The position numbers and the translations under genes are program-made. Source: Myrica gale (lineage: Eukaryota; Streptophyta; Magnoliopsida; Fagales; Myricaceae). Taken from it: DNA of 64,000 bases. Positions within the stretch are counted from its first letter, which is position 1, and each line of letters begins with the position of its first letter. Below, piece after piece: positions 36,906 to 56,813 of the stretch. The notes under the pieces are model-generated. The model was not told where the DNA came from, ran no database searches, and saw only the letters and a list, made by a program, of their open reading frames with translations. The stretch is from the NCBI GenBank assembly GCA_963930655.1, contig OZ005617.1, forward strand, positions 24,000,568 to 24,064,567, given 5' to 3'.

Positions 36906-39113
36906 TCTGCCTGAGGAACTAACTTTAGACTCCCTGACCCCTATATTGGAGTGTACAAACATATTAACCCCAACTCTTACATCGGGCCATTCTGACAACT
37001 TTTTCTGGCTGTAAAGAGGCACTTCCACTACAAGATTTTGGGAGCTGGAGCGCATAACCAGAACCAAGTGGCTTACTCCTTAATCCTTATCTTTCTTTGT
37101 CTGTAGTATGTTATCACTTCGGGGTCGACTCCAAGTAGAGAGGATCGCTAAGGAGAGACTCGAAATTTTGGCTAGTCTTGCATGAAGAATTTCATGATGG
37201 ACCCAAGTTCCCGAGGGATATTGGTATTGCCATTTTTATGGGCTGTTCGCCTTGGGGCTATGCTGTTCAATTATTCGTTCCGATATAAATATTTCTAATT
37301 GTGGTGCCTGTGGGTTTCCCAAATCTGGCTCATGGTCCAGAGAAAGGTGCAATGTCCTTGAAATTTTGGAACTACTTCAAGTAATGAGTATTTTCTTTTT
37401 CTTCCAGATTTTATTGTGTCGTGCCATTTGGTTGTTTTCTTGGAATGTTTATATTTTTGCAATTTAACGTATGTCACCGGATTAAACTGGTAGTTGCAGA
37501 AAATCCGGATCCACTAGAGCTGTACCAATGCTGTAGAGGACCCTTGGGTACAGTTCGTGCTATTGCGAGGACCAGAGTCCCGACTATCGCCAGAGTAGCA
37601 CCAGTGTCTTCCGAGGTCTACGACAGCCCGTAGCATTCTTGTTTACGAGAATTATGGCCTTGCAAGTCACAAAGAAAGTAGTGGTGGGAGACTCGGAAGA
37701 AATATCATCAAGTGGCAGAGCCAGATGAGATTTTGTCGCAGATGACATCATTAAAGACGAAGGGATTAAAATTAGTTAAAAAAATAGGGAAATTGACAAT
37801 TTAGTCACTAGGTTTATAGCACGCTGACAATTTAGTCATTAGGTTTTATTTTTTGACAATATGGTTACTGAGAATGTATAGTTGTGACGATCTAGTCTTT
37901 CCGTCAAATCTCCGTTAATTTTTAACAGAATAGAATGCGGTCGATCGCTTCATGAGTTACTTTTGCCACAACAGTAAACAAACCGGTCGACCACTATTCT
38001 GGTTAAAAATTTAACGAAGGTTTGACGGAAAGACTAGATCGTCACAACTATATATTCTCAGTGACCATATTGTCAAAAAATGAAATCTAGTGACTAAATT
38101 GTCAATTTTCCTAAAAAATACATTAACTGAATTGAGCGCGGAACAAACTCTTAACTTGTGTAAGTTTTTTTGCTTGTAAAATAAATTTAGTAATTTGTTT
38201 TGCATATTTGATAAGTACATTTTCAGTCAAACTAAAAAGTTTTTAAGTTAATTATAAAACTATTATTTTTCAGAAAACAAGCAAAGTACAAATTTTTTTA
38301 TAAATCAAATTTTTGTTTAGAGGGAACATTATAAGAAGTCTCGTATCTATAGGCAAAAATCAAAATTAGTAAGCATTCCTCGAGTTTCAAAACACAATTA
38401 ATTATTTCTTCGGTTTGATTTGGCTATTAAACCATTTGCAAAATGATCGAAATGACCCTCAAACACAAAATTATTAAATTTTTTTATTAAAAAATGATGG
38501 ATAAATAAAAGTAATATTTTTTTAAAATAAAAATTTAATTTGAAGGTTGTATATGATAGTTTTATATTCTTCTATTTCCAGGCCAAAGTGAGCACTTCTT
38601 CCTTAGTTGACTAATGACAATTGAACTACGGAGACCAATTTTATTGTAAAAGTATGTCTCATGGACATTTATGTTGAAATCAGTACCTTATTGACTAAAA
38701 TATTAAAAATTTGAGAAAAATTTCATGCCATGGGGAAATCTACGATTGACGTTGAAATGACATCTAAAATCCGTATAAGCACCATTACTTCTGCTGGCTA
38801 ACGAAAATAGGAAGCAAGATCGATTTGTCTAAAAAACTTATCTCAGGAATCCGACGGTTGAAATCAATACCTGAGAGACTAAAATGTCAAAAGTTTAAAA
38901 ACGCAAATCATTACGTATCAAACATCAAAAAAATATTTTCTTGAAGATATTTCAAAAGACTAATCAAACATTGAAAATGAAAATTTTTTCTTATAAACAT
39001 TTCAATGATTTTTTTTTCATAAAATAATAATTTTACAAGCAAACGTATCAGAAAACCGGAAGTATAAATGTAAAAGAATTTACTAAAAATAAAAATTGAG
39101 AAACACTTGGCCC
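36906..39113. other. Intergenic between the MEI2-like and APO genes
   Basis: The first 700 bases are likely MEI2-like 3' untranslated sequence. Then come the foldback element at 37777-38118 and AT-rich noncoding repeat sequence to about 39050. No gene is called. Confidence 0.45.
37777..38118. mobile_element. Long foldback element (about 340 bp)
   Basis: Left arm 37777-37945 and right arm about 37985-38118 are inverted copies. Matching phrases are AATTGACAATTTAGTCACTAG, TTTTTTGACAATATGGT, TAGTTGTGACGATCTAGTC and TTTCCGTCAAA. The left arm has an extra internal copy of the GACAATTTAGTCA unit, so it is longer. The centre has CGGTCGA motifs shared with 12355-12620. No coding content. It fits a MITE or foldback transposon. 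Confidence 0.8.
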
Positions 39114-41051
39114 ATGCCGCAGAACGTACATGATGTTTTTATGTTCCTTGCTTCTCAGGCCCACGGCGCAGAAGGTATCCACTATCCAGTAAGCGAAGTA
39201 GAACGTACATGATGTTCCTTGCTGTTTCTCAGCAGCCAAACCGAACTCTGGATGAAGAGGCGCGTAATTTTGTCTGAAATTTGCCATTTGAAGAAGAGAG
39301 CACTTCCGACTGACTGAGACTTTGTCTTTTGCATCAGAGGTAAAGCCAAGCGGTGATGAACCGCTGTACGTGGACGTACCAAAGCCCCGGCTTAAAAAGT
39401 CGGAGAGGAAGCCCTATCCGACGCCGATGAAAGTTCTGATTGCAAGGGCAAAGGAGGAGAGAGAAGCCCGAAAGGCCCAGCCTTGTCGAGTGCTCCGAGA
39501 CCCACCTGACAATGGGTTATTAGTTCCCGAGCTCGTAAAGGTGGCCAACCGAGTCTACCAAGCCCGATGTTCTCTCCTCTTTGGTCTCTCAAAACTTGTC
39601 CAATTCATTCCTCCTCTACGTTGCCGGTAATGGAGCAACGAACTATGACTCAAAAGCTTCGTATGTTGATTTTAGTTTTGTAATTTTATGTTCCTATGGG
39701 AATGATTTGGTTTGCCCCCAATTGGTTTGTTGGATGATCAATAGAATTTCTTGCAATAAATGAAACTCTAAGATTCAGCAAGAATGCACACGTGCATTAT
39801 TATGATCTGGTAACAATTTTGTGGTGGTTCTTAGCAAGGAAAGGAAGGTGGTAATGTTGTTGGAGTTAGCTTTATCTAATTGTTTCTACTCTGTGCCTGT
39901 TGTACCCTACGAAAATAGTTTAACTCTTTGTTTTTTTCGTTTTAATCCAAAGGCAGCATGTCCCGGTGAAGACTTCGCAACTAGTTTTTGGAAGGCAATT
40001 TGAAAAGTTATCAAATTATTGAGCTAATGGATAACAATTCACATTTTTTGGGCTAGTTCTGTGTTTTTCTTCTTGCCTTTTTGGAATTCTCTATTATTCA
40101 CGTTTATCAGTTGAATGTTCTCTCAACCTCAACGAGTTTTTGCCCCCTTTTGTTTTTCAGACACTGCTCTGAGGTACATGTTGGCCATGTTGGTCATGAA
40201 ATCCGAACCTGTACTGGTCCCAAAAGTGGTTTCCGGATTGCTACTCATTTTTGGAGAATGGGGGGAGTTCAGGACCTGATTTTTTCCCCAAAAGCTTTCA
40301 TCTTTATGATCGTGTTGGGAAACCAAGGGTTGTGCATGATGAGAGATATAGCATACCAAGAATCCCTGCCATTGTGGAGCTTTGTATTCAGGCTGGTCTT
40401 GACCTTGAAAAGTACCCTACAAAGAGAAGAACAAAACCGTTAAATAGCATTGAAGGAAGAATTGTAGATTTTGAGTCAGTGACTGAGAAGGATGGACTGG
40501 GGAGAAATTTGCATTCTGAAAATGTTGATGCTGTAGTGGAGTCCAATCTTGGGACCAAGATTGAGCTAATGAAGAAAGTTTCAATTCCAGAGAATGCTAC
40601 TAATCATCAGGATCAATCGAATGATGAAGGGGAGAATTTAAGGGAGTTAAGCATCAGAACACTGGACTCTTGGTTTGAGATGATATCAGGAGCGAAGAAG
40701 ATGATGGAGAAGTACAATTTGATGACTTGTGGATACTGTCCTGAGGTTCAGGTGGGTCCGAAGGGACACAAAGTGAGGATGTGCAAGGCATCAAAGCACC
40801 TGTCTCGTGACGGATTGCATGCATGGCAAGAGGCCACAATAGATGATCTTGTGGGTCCCAAATACGTTTGGCACGTTAGGGATCTGAATGGGCCTGCTTT
40901 GGGTAACAACCTGAAGAGGTATTATGGTAAAGCTCCGGCTGTGGTGGAGCTGTGTGTGCAAGCAGGTGCACCTGTTCCAGATCAGTACAGCAGTATGATG
41001 AGATTAGATGTTGTTCCTCCTGAGCGTGATGAGGTTGATCTTGTCGCTTGA
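39114..41051 (+). CDS. APO4-like organellar RNA-binding protein (apparent frameshift)
   Basis: APO proteins are plant-specific organellar factors, with two zinc-binding APO motifs, that help splicing of organelle introns. Exons: about 39338-39626 and 40161-41051. The first has EPLYVDVPKP, KSERKPYPTPMK and QPCRVLRDPPDNGLLVPELV. The second has APO motif 1 (RCRHCSEVHVGHVGHEIRTC) and motif 2 (TCGYCPEVQVGPKGHKVRMC), and ends DEVDLVA. Between GGVQDLIF and FPKSFHLYDR the frame changes. The T run at 40280-40285 has six Ts, and seven would restore frame. The start is unclear: the frame upstream of 39338 has a stop but no ATG. A short first exon 39114-39174 with a GT donor would join in phase but has no obvious targeting peptide. 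The gene may be a broken or 5'-truncated copy. The choice of APO4 over APO3 is a guess from memory. Confidence 0.8.
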
Positions 41052-42140
41052 GATGGTGTTTCTGTATGCAGATGTTTTGAAATGTAATTAATATACCCCT
41101 CCACAAGTATTTGTGTTTGCCATTTGGATTACATGATCACATGTTGATATGGGTAAATTGGTTCCCTATGGCCTCATAGTTACTCCCAATGCCTTCGTAA
41201 TTGTGGTTTATTGAGTTTGACAATTAGAAACAGAGGTAAAATAGATCAGTAGTGGACACAGATAATCATGCCTCTTTCTCAGAGTATTCCTCATCTTAAT
41301 CCAGCACGCAGGGCACTAGAAAGGTAGCTACCGGCTGAGATGAGCACGAAGAGGAGCATTGTGGATTTAAACTTTTAAAGAAGCGTCTTGGTGGAGTCCA
41401 TTTCTGCTGGTGTGCTTCCCTTTATGGTTCTCTGCTGGTTTAGTGGTGGCCTTTCCTCAGCCCCCGTGATCTCCGGCTTTTCAGTGATTTATCTGTTGGT
41501 TCTGCCGCTTTGCTATGAATTATTGTCCTGAAAGAGACCTATTGATCGATGTAAAGGAAGAAAAGAAATTTTGATATAATCTTCTATCTTTGTAGCTTTA
41601 GACTTCGAAATCCATGTAGTTGAGCACAATGCAATTTTGTTTAGCTTAATTGTGGGGGAAGGCAGCATAGCACAGACGAATTTAAGGGGCGGTGAAAATT
41701 TTGAATTGTCTTTACATGTATATGTTGTATGTCTCTGTTATTTGCACATAGGGGCTGTCAAAATATTGAAGATCCATTAACCAAAACCATCAAATTTGCT
41801 GTTGGTAAGAAATCATTCCCTTCCCTCAATGGCAACACGTTAAGCCCAACGACCCAAATAACTCCAGAAACCTTCAGCCTACTAAGAACATGGTGGCCCG
41901 TAACTATGGCCTAGAACTTGCCTGCCTTGACAACAATAGTTGTAATGATTGTTTTTCTAATTATAGTTGTAATGTTTTGGCCTCCAATGCAATGCCCGCA
42001 TGCATAGTTCTTACTGCCCCTGCTGTCCTGTCCTCTCCAGTGCTCTTCTTGAAGCAGGAACAGGAGTAGTGTATAAATTATAGGCACTAGGGGGAAACGA
42101 GACTGACAGGACACAGAGAGAAAGAGATGATTCTACCAAA
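41052..42140. other. Intergenic between the APO and WD40 genes
   Basis: APO 3' region followed by WD40 upstream sequence. No other coding frame with family signal is visible. The last 100 bases are richer in GC and include the WD40 leader. Confidence 0.4.
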
Positions 42141-42218
42141 ATGAGCGCGCCTCCTCTTCCGGCTGTGAAGAAGCCCAACATGGAGCAGAGCGATGACAAG
42201 GAATTAGAACTCCTATAA
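42141..42218 (+). promoter_or_regulatory. Upstream ORF in the WD40 gene leader
   Basis: ATG 42141 opens 25 codons (MSAPPLPAVKKPNMEQ and onward) that end at TAA 42216-42218, 31 bases before ATG 42250 and in another frame. The composition looks like a protein N terminus. It may be a true upstream ORF, or the ancestral start separated by a small indel. Confidence 0.5.
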
Positions 42219-42249
42219 ATAACAACAGACAACCAACACCGCAAGTAAC

Positions 42250-45200
42250 ATGGACGACGACAACAATAGCAGAGAAGAGCAAGAAGAGGCATTGGTGGCC
42301 CTGATCGAGCACCGTACCCATGAATTCAAACATCTTAAGAACCGCATCTCCTATTACAAATCTCAGGTTGCCTCGGAGATATTTATTATGTCAAAACTTC
42401 TTTTTATTTTATTATATCATACCATTCGTTCATCCCCTTAGTCCCGAATTTTGGAGTTTTTTAATGATAATTTTGGAATTTTCTTTTAAGCGGTACTTGG
42501 AGTTTATGTGATTGTTTACCATTTTCGTGCCCTGTAAAGCAATAATATATACCATGAATAGTTATGGATTTTTGATGTTCCACAAAACTTGTTTACTCAA
42601 ATTTCGTTATGTTTTTCGAAACCTGATAGTTTCACGAAATGGGTTTTGCTTCTGAAACATTCTCCCAAACCATTAGTACGCTCTTTTGGTTACACTATTT
42701 TCGTACTTGAGCTTTTAAGAATGTCTGCTGAACACGAAAGACAGTGCGGATGTCGGGTTTCGTAGATTAGGTCGATTTAAATGTTTGATAAGTGTTTGTG
42801 GGCTTAATAAGTCATCTCCGCGTGTGGTATTCTAGTCCTCATCATTTGAGCTTCAGTAAATGTAGCAGTTTCGTTCTTTTGTGAACATGCCAAATGATTG
42901 ATGCTATGCTGAATTTCTTTGGGGACTCTAGTTATATGCTCCCTGTTTTCTGAACCATCTCAAGGAAATTCTCCGCTAATAAGTTATTCGAAAAGGTGTG
43001 CAGCTTGAGGAATCAGAGAGGAGGTTGCATGATTCACAATGTAAATTGGCTCGCCTTCGAGGACAAAGGCAATCTAAAGGTTCTCTGGAGAACGGAACGA
43101 AGAATGTGAAGGTGGAGCGCAGATCAACTAGTCCTGTCCATATAAATGAAAGTTCTTCTAGAAACCAGCCTCAGTCTAAACCAGAACTTTTAATTCCTTC
43201 TGTGAATGCGAAACTTTCCCAGCCTATGAAATATTCCAACAGTTCTGGTACTCAAGCCACTTCATCAGTTTCCACTCAATCTAATAGTGCTATGAAAGTA
43301 AAAGGGGAAAAACCTTCTAGAGTTTCTTCTAAGCTGGAAGATGTTGAAATTCATGATAAAGGAACAAAAAGAAAACTTGGTGAGACTTGTTTGTTGAATA
43401 GCTTTGCTTTATCAGTTTTTCATTTTGTGTTTGTGCGAATGGCGAGTTACAAGTTTTTTACCTTGCATGACATGTTGCTCAGTTCCTGCAATCTAAGATT
43501 CCCTTTGTTTGCGGTGACAATTCCTCAAAACTTTCTTTTGGGTTTCAGAACAGAAAGAACACGTGGAATTGATTCCATTGATACGAAGAAGTTCTTCACC
43601 TTGCATAGTCCGTTGCTATGCAAGCGCTCACATCTCGAGTCAACACAAGAGAAAACTAAGAAGTCTTGCTTTATGTCCAGTAAACGATCGGCTTTTTGTC
43701 ACCAGGTAATTTAATGTGTTAGTAGATCTAGGAAAAGCAATATATTACTCCACAATTGGAAGTTGGACTTTTGTGGCATAGTTGAGATTTCACAATATCT
43801 CTAAAGGTTATTAAATATGTGTTTTGCTTTCTCTCTTTCTTTTTTACTAGCTATATTTAATTCTGTAATTACATAGTATGAAATGAAGTTTGGGTATGTA
43901 TGAACTGTTTTCTTTCTCATAAGCTTCTACAGAATCTAATCCTTGTCTGTTTTGTAATATATACAGTGCTTTGGATGGATTGGTCAATTTTTGGCAAGTT
44001 CAGTCGAAGGGGTAAGTCTTAAACTTATGTCCCAATGCATTTATCTTCACTATTATATGCATTTTATGAGTTGTTGCCTGATAACAATGCAAAGCTTTTG
44101 TTTCTGTGGGCTAATGGGTGTTGGTTCCCTTTTGTAGACTTCAATGATTTTATTATTTTCCTAGCTTGTTTGTTGTAGTTAGTTCAGTACAGCCTTTGTA
44201 CTGCTCCGTTTCCTTTTTCTTTCAATAAAGCTTTCCTTACTTATCAAAAAACAATGCAAAGAGAGCATTATAGCTCTGAATTTGAACTTTTTTGCACCTC
44301 TCTAGTAGCTTTTTGTCAGAGAAACTTCTCAATCGTATATCAGACTTTTCTTCTCTCACATTCACTTTGTCTGGTTCCAACCATAAGATTACATGCGGCC
44401 AGAAACCTCCGTGCAGAGTGTTCATCCATTCCACTTAAATTGTGCTGCAAATTATAAAGAATCATCTATGTTGCCATGATGGGTAAGCCAAATGTGTAAT
44501 TAGATTCATCCGTGCATTACCACTGGCAGAGCGAGGAGTATGTCCTTTTTTTGGGTTTAGGAGAGAAAGAGGGGCCCGGGGGTGGGGGGAAATAATATTC
44601 TGATGACCATTATCTTTGTTCTTTTTTGGCATACTGCGCGTTTTTCTATGCACAATTGGTCATCAGAATAAAATCTCCCCCCCCTCTCTCTATATATAAT
44701 GTATGTTCACATACATGAACACATCTGAAATGTAAATGAAATGTCCGATAACCCCTTAGTGTATAACCAGAAGATGTTTATCAAAATTGATAAGTAGGTA
44801 TGTTAAGTACAACACTGAACAAAACTCCTTCAAAATAGTCACTCTAGATGCCAAAGTGAGGTTTGGTAATTTTGGTGGGCTTTGCGGTTGGGGGGGTGTG
44901 GGGCCCCGCTCCCTCCCTCCATCCATGTGCATCATCACCTATATTGGGGGGGGGGGGGCAGGGGTGGTGGCAGAGGAAGGGACTTTCTGTAGGCTCCTTT
45001 AATCTTGATTACTCACATATACATAGTGTCCAAAAATGGTCAAATATTTATAACAAGAACTCTTTATACAAAATTGGGTATTTGGTCCACGGTAAAAGAA
45101 GGGTCGTAAAATATATTGGATAATCATGAGAAAGGCCCTCTATTTCAATGCCTTTAAGCAGTGTGGAATTATATAGACTCTTATGTAGGTATGTACCAAT

Positions 45201-47169
45201 CATATGCTGGTTCAATTTCTAGTTTCAAGTTTTATGATAAGATGTTGCTCAGCCTGGATTTTGCTCCTCGCAATTTTTTGTCTGGAATTGCAGGTCAAGT
45301 GCCTCTCTACTCAGCTCTACTGATTGTGTATCGCCGAAGCAGAGGAGATGGCCAGAAGATATAGCCTGGCACCCACAGGGAGACAGCATATTTTCTGTAT
45401 ATAGCGCTGACGGTGGAGATTCTCAGATATCAGTTCTTAATCTAAACAAGACAAAAGGGGTGAGGGTTTCGCTTGACATTAAAATTATTGTCATACAGAC
45501 ACTAGTGCCACTTGGCCTTAATTAAGGTGGTAATCACTTGTGGTGGACTGGCATACCCTGTGTTTACAAGGATTTGTGCACATGCATCCAACTTTCATTA
45601 GAAAGTAGGTTTCTTTCTTGTCTCACGTTGAGTTTGTATATTCGTGTGTGGACAGAGAGCTCGTGTGACTTTCTTGGAGGACAGGCCTCACGTTAAAGGT
45701 ATTATTAACAGCATAATGTTCATGCCCTGGGAAGATGCCTGCTTTGTCACTGGAGGCAGTGATCATTCTGTTATCCTTTGGAATGAGAAAGATGGGGAGA
45801 ACTTATGGAAACCAAAGGTGTTGCACAGGAATATGCATTCGTCTGCTGTTATGGGAATTGCTGGGATGCACCAAAAGCAGATTCTACTGTCTGTTGGGGC
45901 AGACAAGCGTATTATTGGGTTTGATGCACAAGTAGGAAGAGCAGATTTCAAGCATTTAATTGAAAGTAAATGCATGAGTGTCCTGCCAAATCCATGTGAC
46001 TTCAATCTATTTATGGTTCAAACAGCGTAAGAAATATTTCATGATCTCTAGATGCATTTTGTTGTCTTAACACTCTGCTTCATCAGTACTCTGAGAAAGA
46101 TGTGCAAGAGTATCAATGATTCATGGGAAGAACAAATGTAGGTCAAACTATCTATAAGAGATGCATCTATTCACCTGGTAAAAGTAATCTTTTAGCATAA
46201 TTTAGTATTTTGTTGGCAACAAAATGCTTGCGCATTCAATCTGATGGAAAAAGCTGTAAATAATGCTATCTATTGTAGTAGTGGCAGATCACAGGGAAAA
46301 GCCCCGAAAGCTATTTGAATTAGATCAGTAAAGAAGATTTGATTCTAATTTTTTTTTGCAGGAGGATACCTCAGAAAAAACACATGGTACACATGCAATT
46401 CAACTTTCTATGTAGTGAAAGGAAACATTTGTTAAATTTGTTAACTTGAATTACATTTACGGTGGTGATTTAAATGCTGGTCAAGTCAATATAAAATAAG
46501 GCCTGTAAGTTGGGCCACTTGGGGTTGAGACTTATCAAGTGAATTAGTTCCCTTTTAATGTTAGTTTCATTATATAATCACAATTGAACTCAGCGGTATG
46601 ATTTGGATGTTCAAAACAAAGAATTTATTGTCTATAGTGGCAATTGCTTGTGCTATTGCTCATTTCATCCAACTGTAATTACTTTGTGGCGATTAAAGCT
46701 GGCTTTTATCCTCAAGGTGGTTGTAGCTTTGAGATAAAAGCACCTCAAACTACAGGAAGATCTGTTCACTTTTTCAAAGAGAGTTTTTTCTCCTGATCGT
46801 CCAATTTAGATTTGAAATTTGTTGGGTGGAAATTTACGTCTTATATGCAGGACTCCTGAGAGGCAGCTCCGATTGTTTGATATCAGATTGAGACAGACAG
46901 AAATCCATGCTTTTGGGTGGAAGCAAGAAAGCAGTGAATCTCAGTCGGCACTGATAAATCAGGCTTGGTCACCAGATGGTTTATACCTAACATCTGGTTC
47001 AGCAGACCCCACGATTCACGTTTTTGATATCAGATGTACAGCTAACAAGCCTTCCCAATCAATAAAAGCCCATCAGAAACGTGTCTTCAAAGCTGTATGG
47101 CTTCACTCACTCCCACTTCTCATTTCGATATCTTCTGATCTCAACATTGGATTGCACAAGACCTATTAG
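42250..47169 (+). CDS. WD40-repeat (transducin-like) protein
   Basis: Exons: 42250-42366, 43004-43379, 43549-43705, 43967-44011, 45294-45459, 45656-46026, 46851-47169. All junctions are GT-AG, phases agree, and the frame gives 516 residues. The N terminus is acidic and then coiled-coil-like (ALIEHRTHEFKHLKNRISYY, then LEESERRLHDSQCKLARLRG). A Ser-rich, basic linker of about 110 residues follows, then WD-type units: LRSLALCPVNDRLFVTRALDG, PEDIAWHPQGDSIFSVYS, DACFVTGGSDHSVILWNEKD, LLSVGADKRIIGFD, QAWSPDGLYLTSGSADPTIHVFD and VFKAVWLHSLPLLISISSD. It matches a conserved plant transducin family protein with a coiled-coil head, whose function I do not know. WD40 propellers usually scaffold protein complexes. 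I see no lesion. Intron 4 holds a LINE stub. Confidence 0.9.
44095..44249 (+). mobile_element. LINE 3'-end stub in WD40 intron 4
   Basis: A 155-base insert is flanked by the 12-base direct repeat AACAATGCAAAG (44083-44094 and 44250-44261). Its 3' end, TTTGTACTGCTCC, then TTTCAATAAAG and CTTATC followed by a short A run, resembles the 3' end of the LINE in the BON3 intron. So it is an extreme 5'-truncated LINE copy in the same direction as the gene. Confidence 0.75.
44946..44958. repeat. G homopolymer (13)
   Basis: Thirteen Gs in WD40 intron 4. Such runs are prone to length error. Confidence 0.9.
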
Positions 47170-49345
47170 GTATTCTTTCCTTGTGTTTGCTTATATGCCT
47201 GTAAGAGAGGATTTCTTCTCAAGCTCCTTATGTTGCTTTGGCAGTGAAGTTTCATAGCTCTTGGGAAGTTGAACAACTTTTTTGAAGTTCTATTTTGGCA
47301 CGAGTCAACTAAGCAAAATGTTGCTGATGGGATTTTTGGGAATTGCAGTAGTTCTGAATTGAATACGTTTGCTGGGCTTGATATTTTGAGCTGGTGGTAG
47401 CCAATCGTAACGTCATGATACACTTGCCATTGAGTCAGAATTGTGGTGAATAGCTCTTGATATAAGTTTCCTTCTTTTTGGAGAGAAATATAGTGCAACT
47501 TGTTTCCTGTGTTCCAGCGTGTTTTGTCTGCATTCTGATGCCGCATCCTGTTTGATTCTCCGGTTTGTGGACTACAGACATGGAATATGGCCCAAGAACT
47601 TTGGAATTACGTCACATGCTGCAAGAATTTGCATCTTCAATTTCTCATACTTTCATGGTGAAATTAATCTTTTTTGTTGTTGAAAAATCTAAAAAGATCC
47701 AAGTGTATGGCTTCTTAGACTATCTCTTACTCTTATTAGATTGGGAAAGCAGGAGGTTGAAGTGGATTTCCACGAATTGCCGGGGTGGGATGGTATTTTG
47801 AAACGAGTGGTGTCTTCGTATCCGTGTTCCGACTATAGTTGGTGAGGTGATGGGACGCAGTTGCACCCATGCACGTCTGCCTCACCACCGTCCATCCCAT
47901 TCACCTAGTGGTTGACCTATTGACCTTTGTGCTCGTTGACGGCATGACATTTCGGAGACATAGAATCCCGCCGGGGCCGAGACAAGAGATGTAATCTTCC
48001 ATTTGCATATCCACCAGTATGGATCTCTTTGAAAGTTGAAACCCTCTCTGGGACTCCACAGTGGTGGCCCCATGAAAGGTACTTGCATCTTCCATTTTGA
48101 GTTGACATTAAACCCAGCTCTCTACAAATACGGCTTTTAGGAGGGGTGGGGGGAGGGGGGGGGGGGGGGGTGCTACAACTAGTCCTTTCTGCCATGGGTG
48201 AAGATTACAGTCAAAATAGGTGAATTATGATGCCATCCTTTCAGAGGAAAGTAGCGAGCACGGATCCTAGACGGAACCGCATAGCAGCAGACATACGTGC
48301 ATGCCTTTTTGCTTTTGTTTGCATGTATGCTGGGCCTGGGTGCCCCCCACTTTGTTTTTTAATTTTATTTTGATGCTGCCTGGAGACAGATCACCTATTT
48401 AGTGAATAGTGAGTAATGAGTTACTTACAGCTAGAAATCCTTCGAGTGTAAACAACCTGTAACCATCCTCTTACACTAACACTAGCGTCCTCGTAAAGCA
48501 ATAAAACTATGCACCCGGTCCCTACTCCCTATCATTATATTTATCGCGTTGCTTTCACTCGCCTTACCAGAAACTAATTGGAGTCTCAACCGCTTTGTGA
48601 AGAAAAGACCGCCACCACTCCAGAGGCAGTCACTGAGCGCACCTCATGGACTTGGGACTTTTAAATCCCAAAATTAATTTTAAAAAGAAAAAGACTGGTG
48701 GGTATATCCTGCCAACAACTGTTTGGGTTGGGTGGCAGCGGTGTCGGTGGCTCATTGGTCATCGCAAGTCAGTGGTCAGTCAAGCGTAGCTTAAAGACTT
48801 GTTTGGATTATTCAAAAGCTTGGAAATCCCACAGAAATTATATTATTATTATTATTATTCAAAGCATTCCATTCCATGTTTGCATTTGACGCTTGGAATA
48901 TGATTATATGCACATGTTCATGTTCAAGTTGCCCAGCAAAATAATTTTAAAAACAAAAAGATTTGCAAGACCTCTCAAATCTCAACTTTTTTTTTTTCTC
49001 ATGTTTTCAGTAAAATGACTTCTCAATGTACGGAGTTCTCCAAAAAGGAAACGCTATTTATTATATTTTCTATTTTCCATGGATTTGTCGAGACCGAAAA
49101 AGAGGAACGCGGTTTCTTTTGGGGAAATTACGGATGGGATGGATAGTCATAGACCCGGGTGGGGCCAGAGGCTCTTCTAAGAAGGAAGTGGGAATTAAGT
49201 TCACTTCACCCGTTACCATCCGCGAAGCTCGTCGTCTCTCCTTTCCTCCGCTTCGTTTTTCTAGTTCTACAATACTATATTTGGCAGCAGCCGAGGAACG
49301 CTTCCTAGAGCCAGCTGGGCTATTGCTGAGCTGAGCCTGTTGGCT
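47170..49345. other. Intergenic between WD40 and BON3
   Basis: Holds the WD40 3' region, a purine-rich patch with a G run at 48155-48170, a small ATT repeat near 48840, and the BON3 leader. No coding frame with family signal is visible. Confidence 0.4.

Positions 49346-56813
<7,468 letters not shown>

Noticed and set aside
40251..41051. ATG 40251 as the start of a short APO protein
   Set aside because: Conserved APO sequence, including the first zinc-binding motif, lies upstream in the neighbouring frame. The ATG is a by-product of the frameshift.
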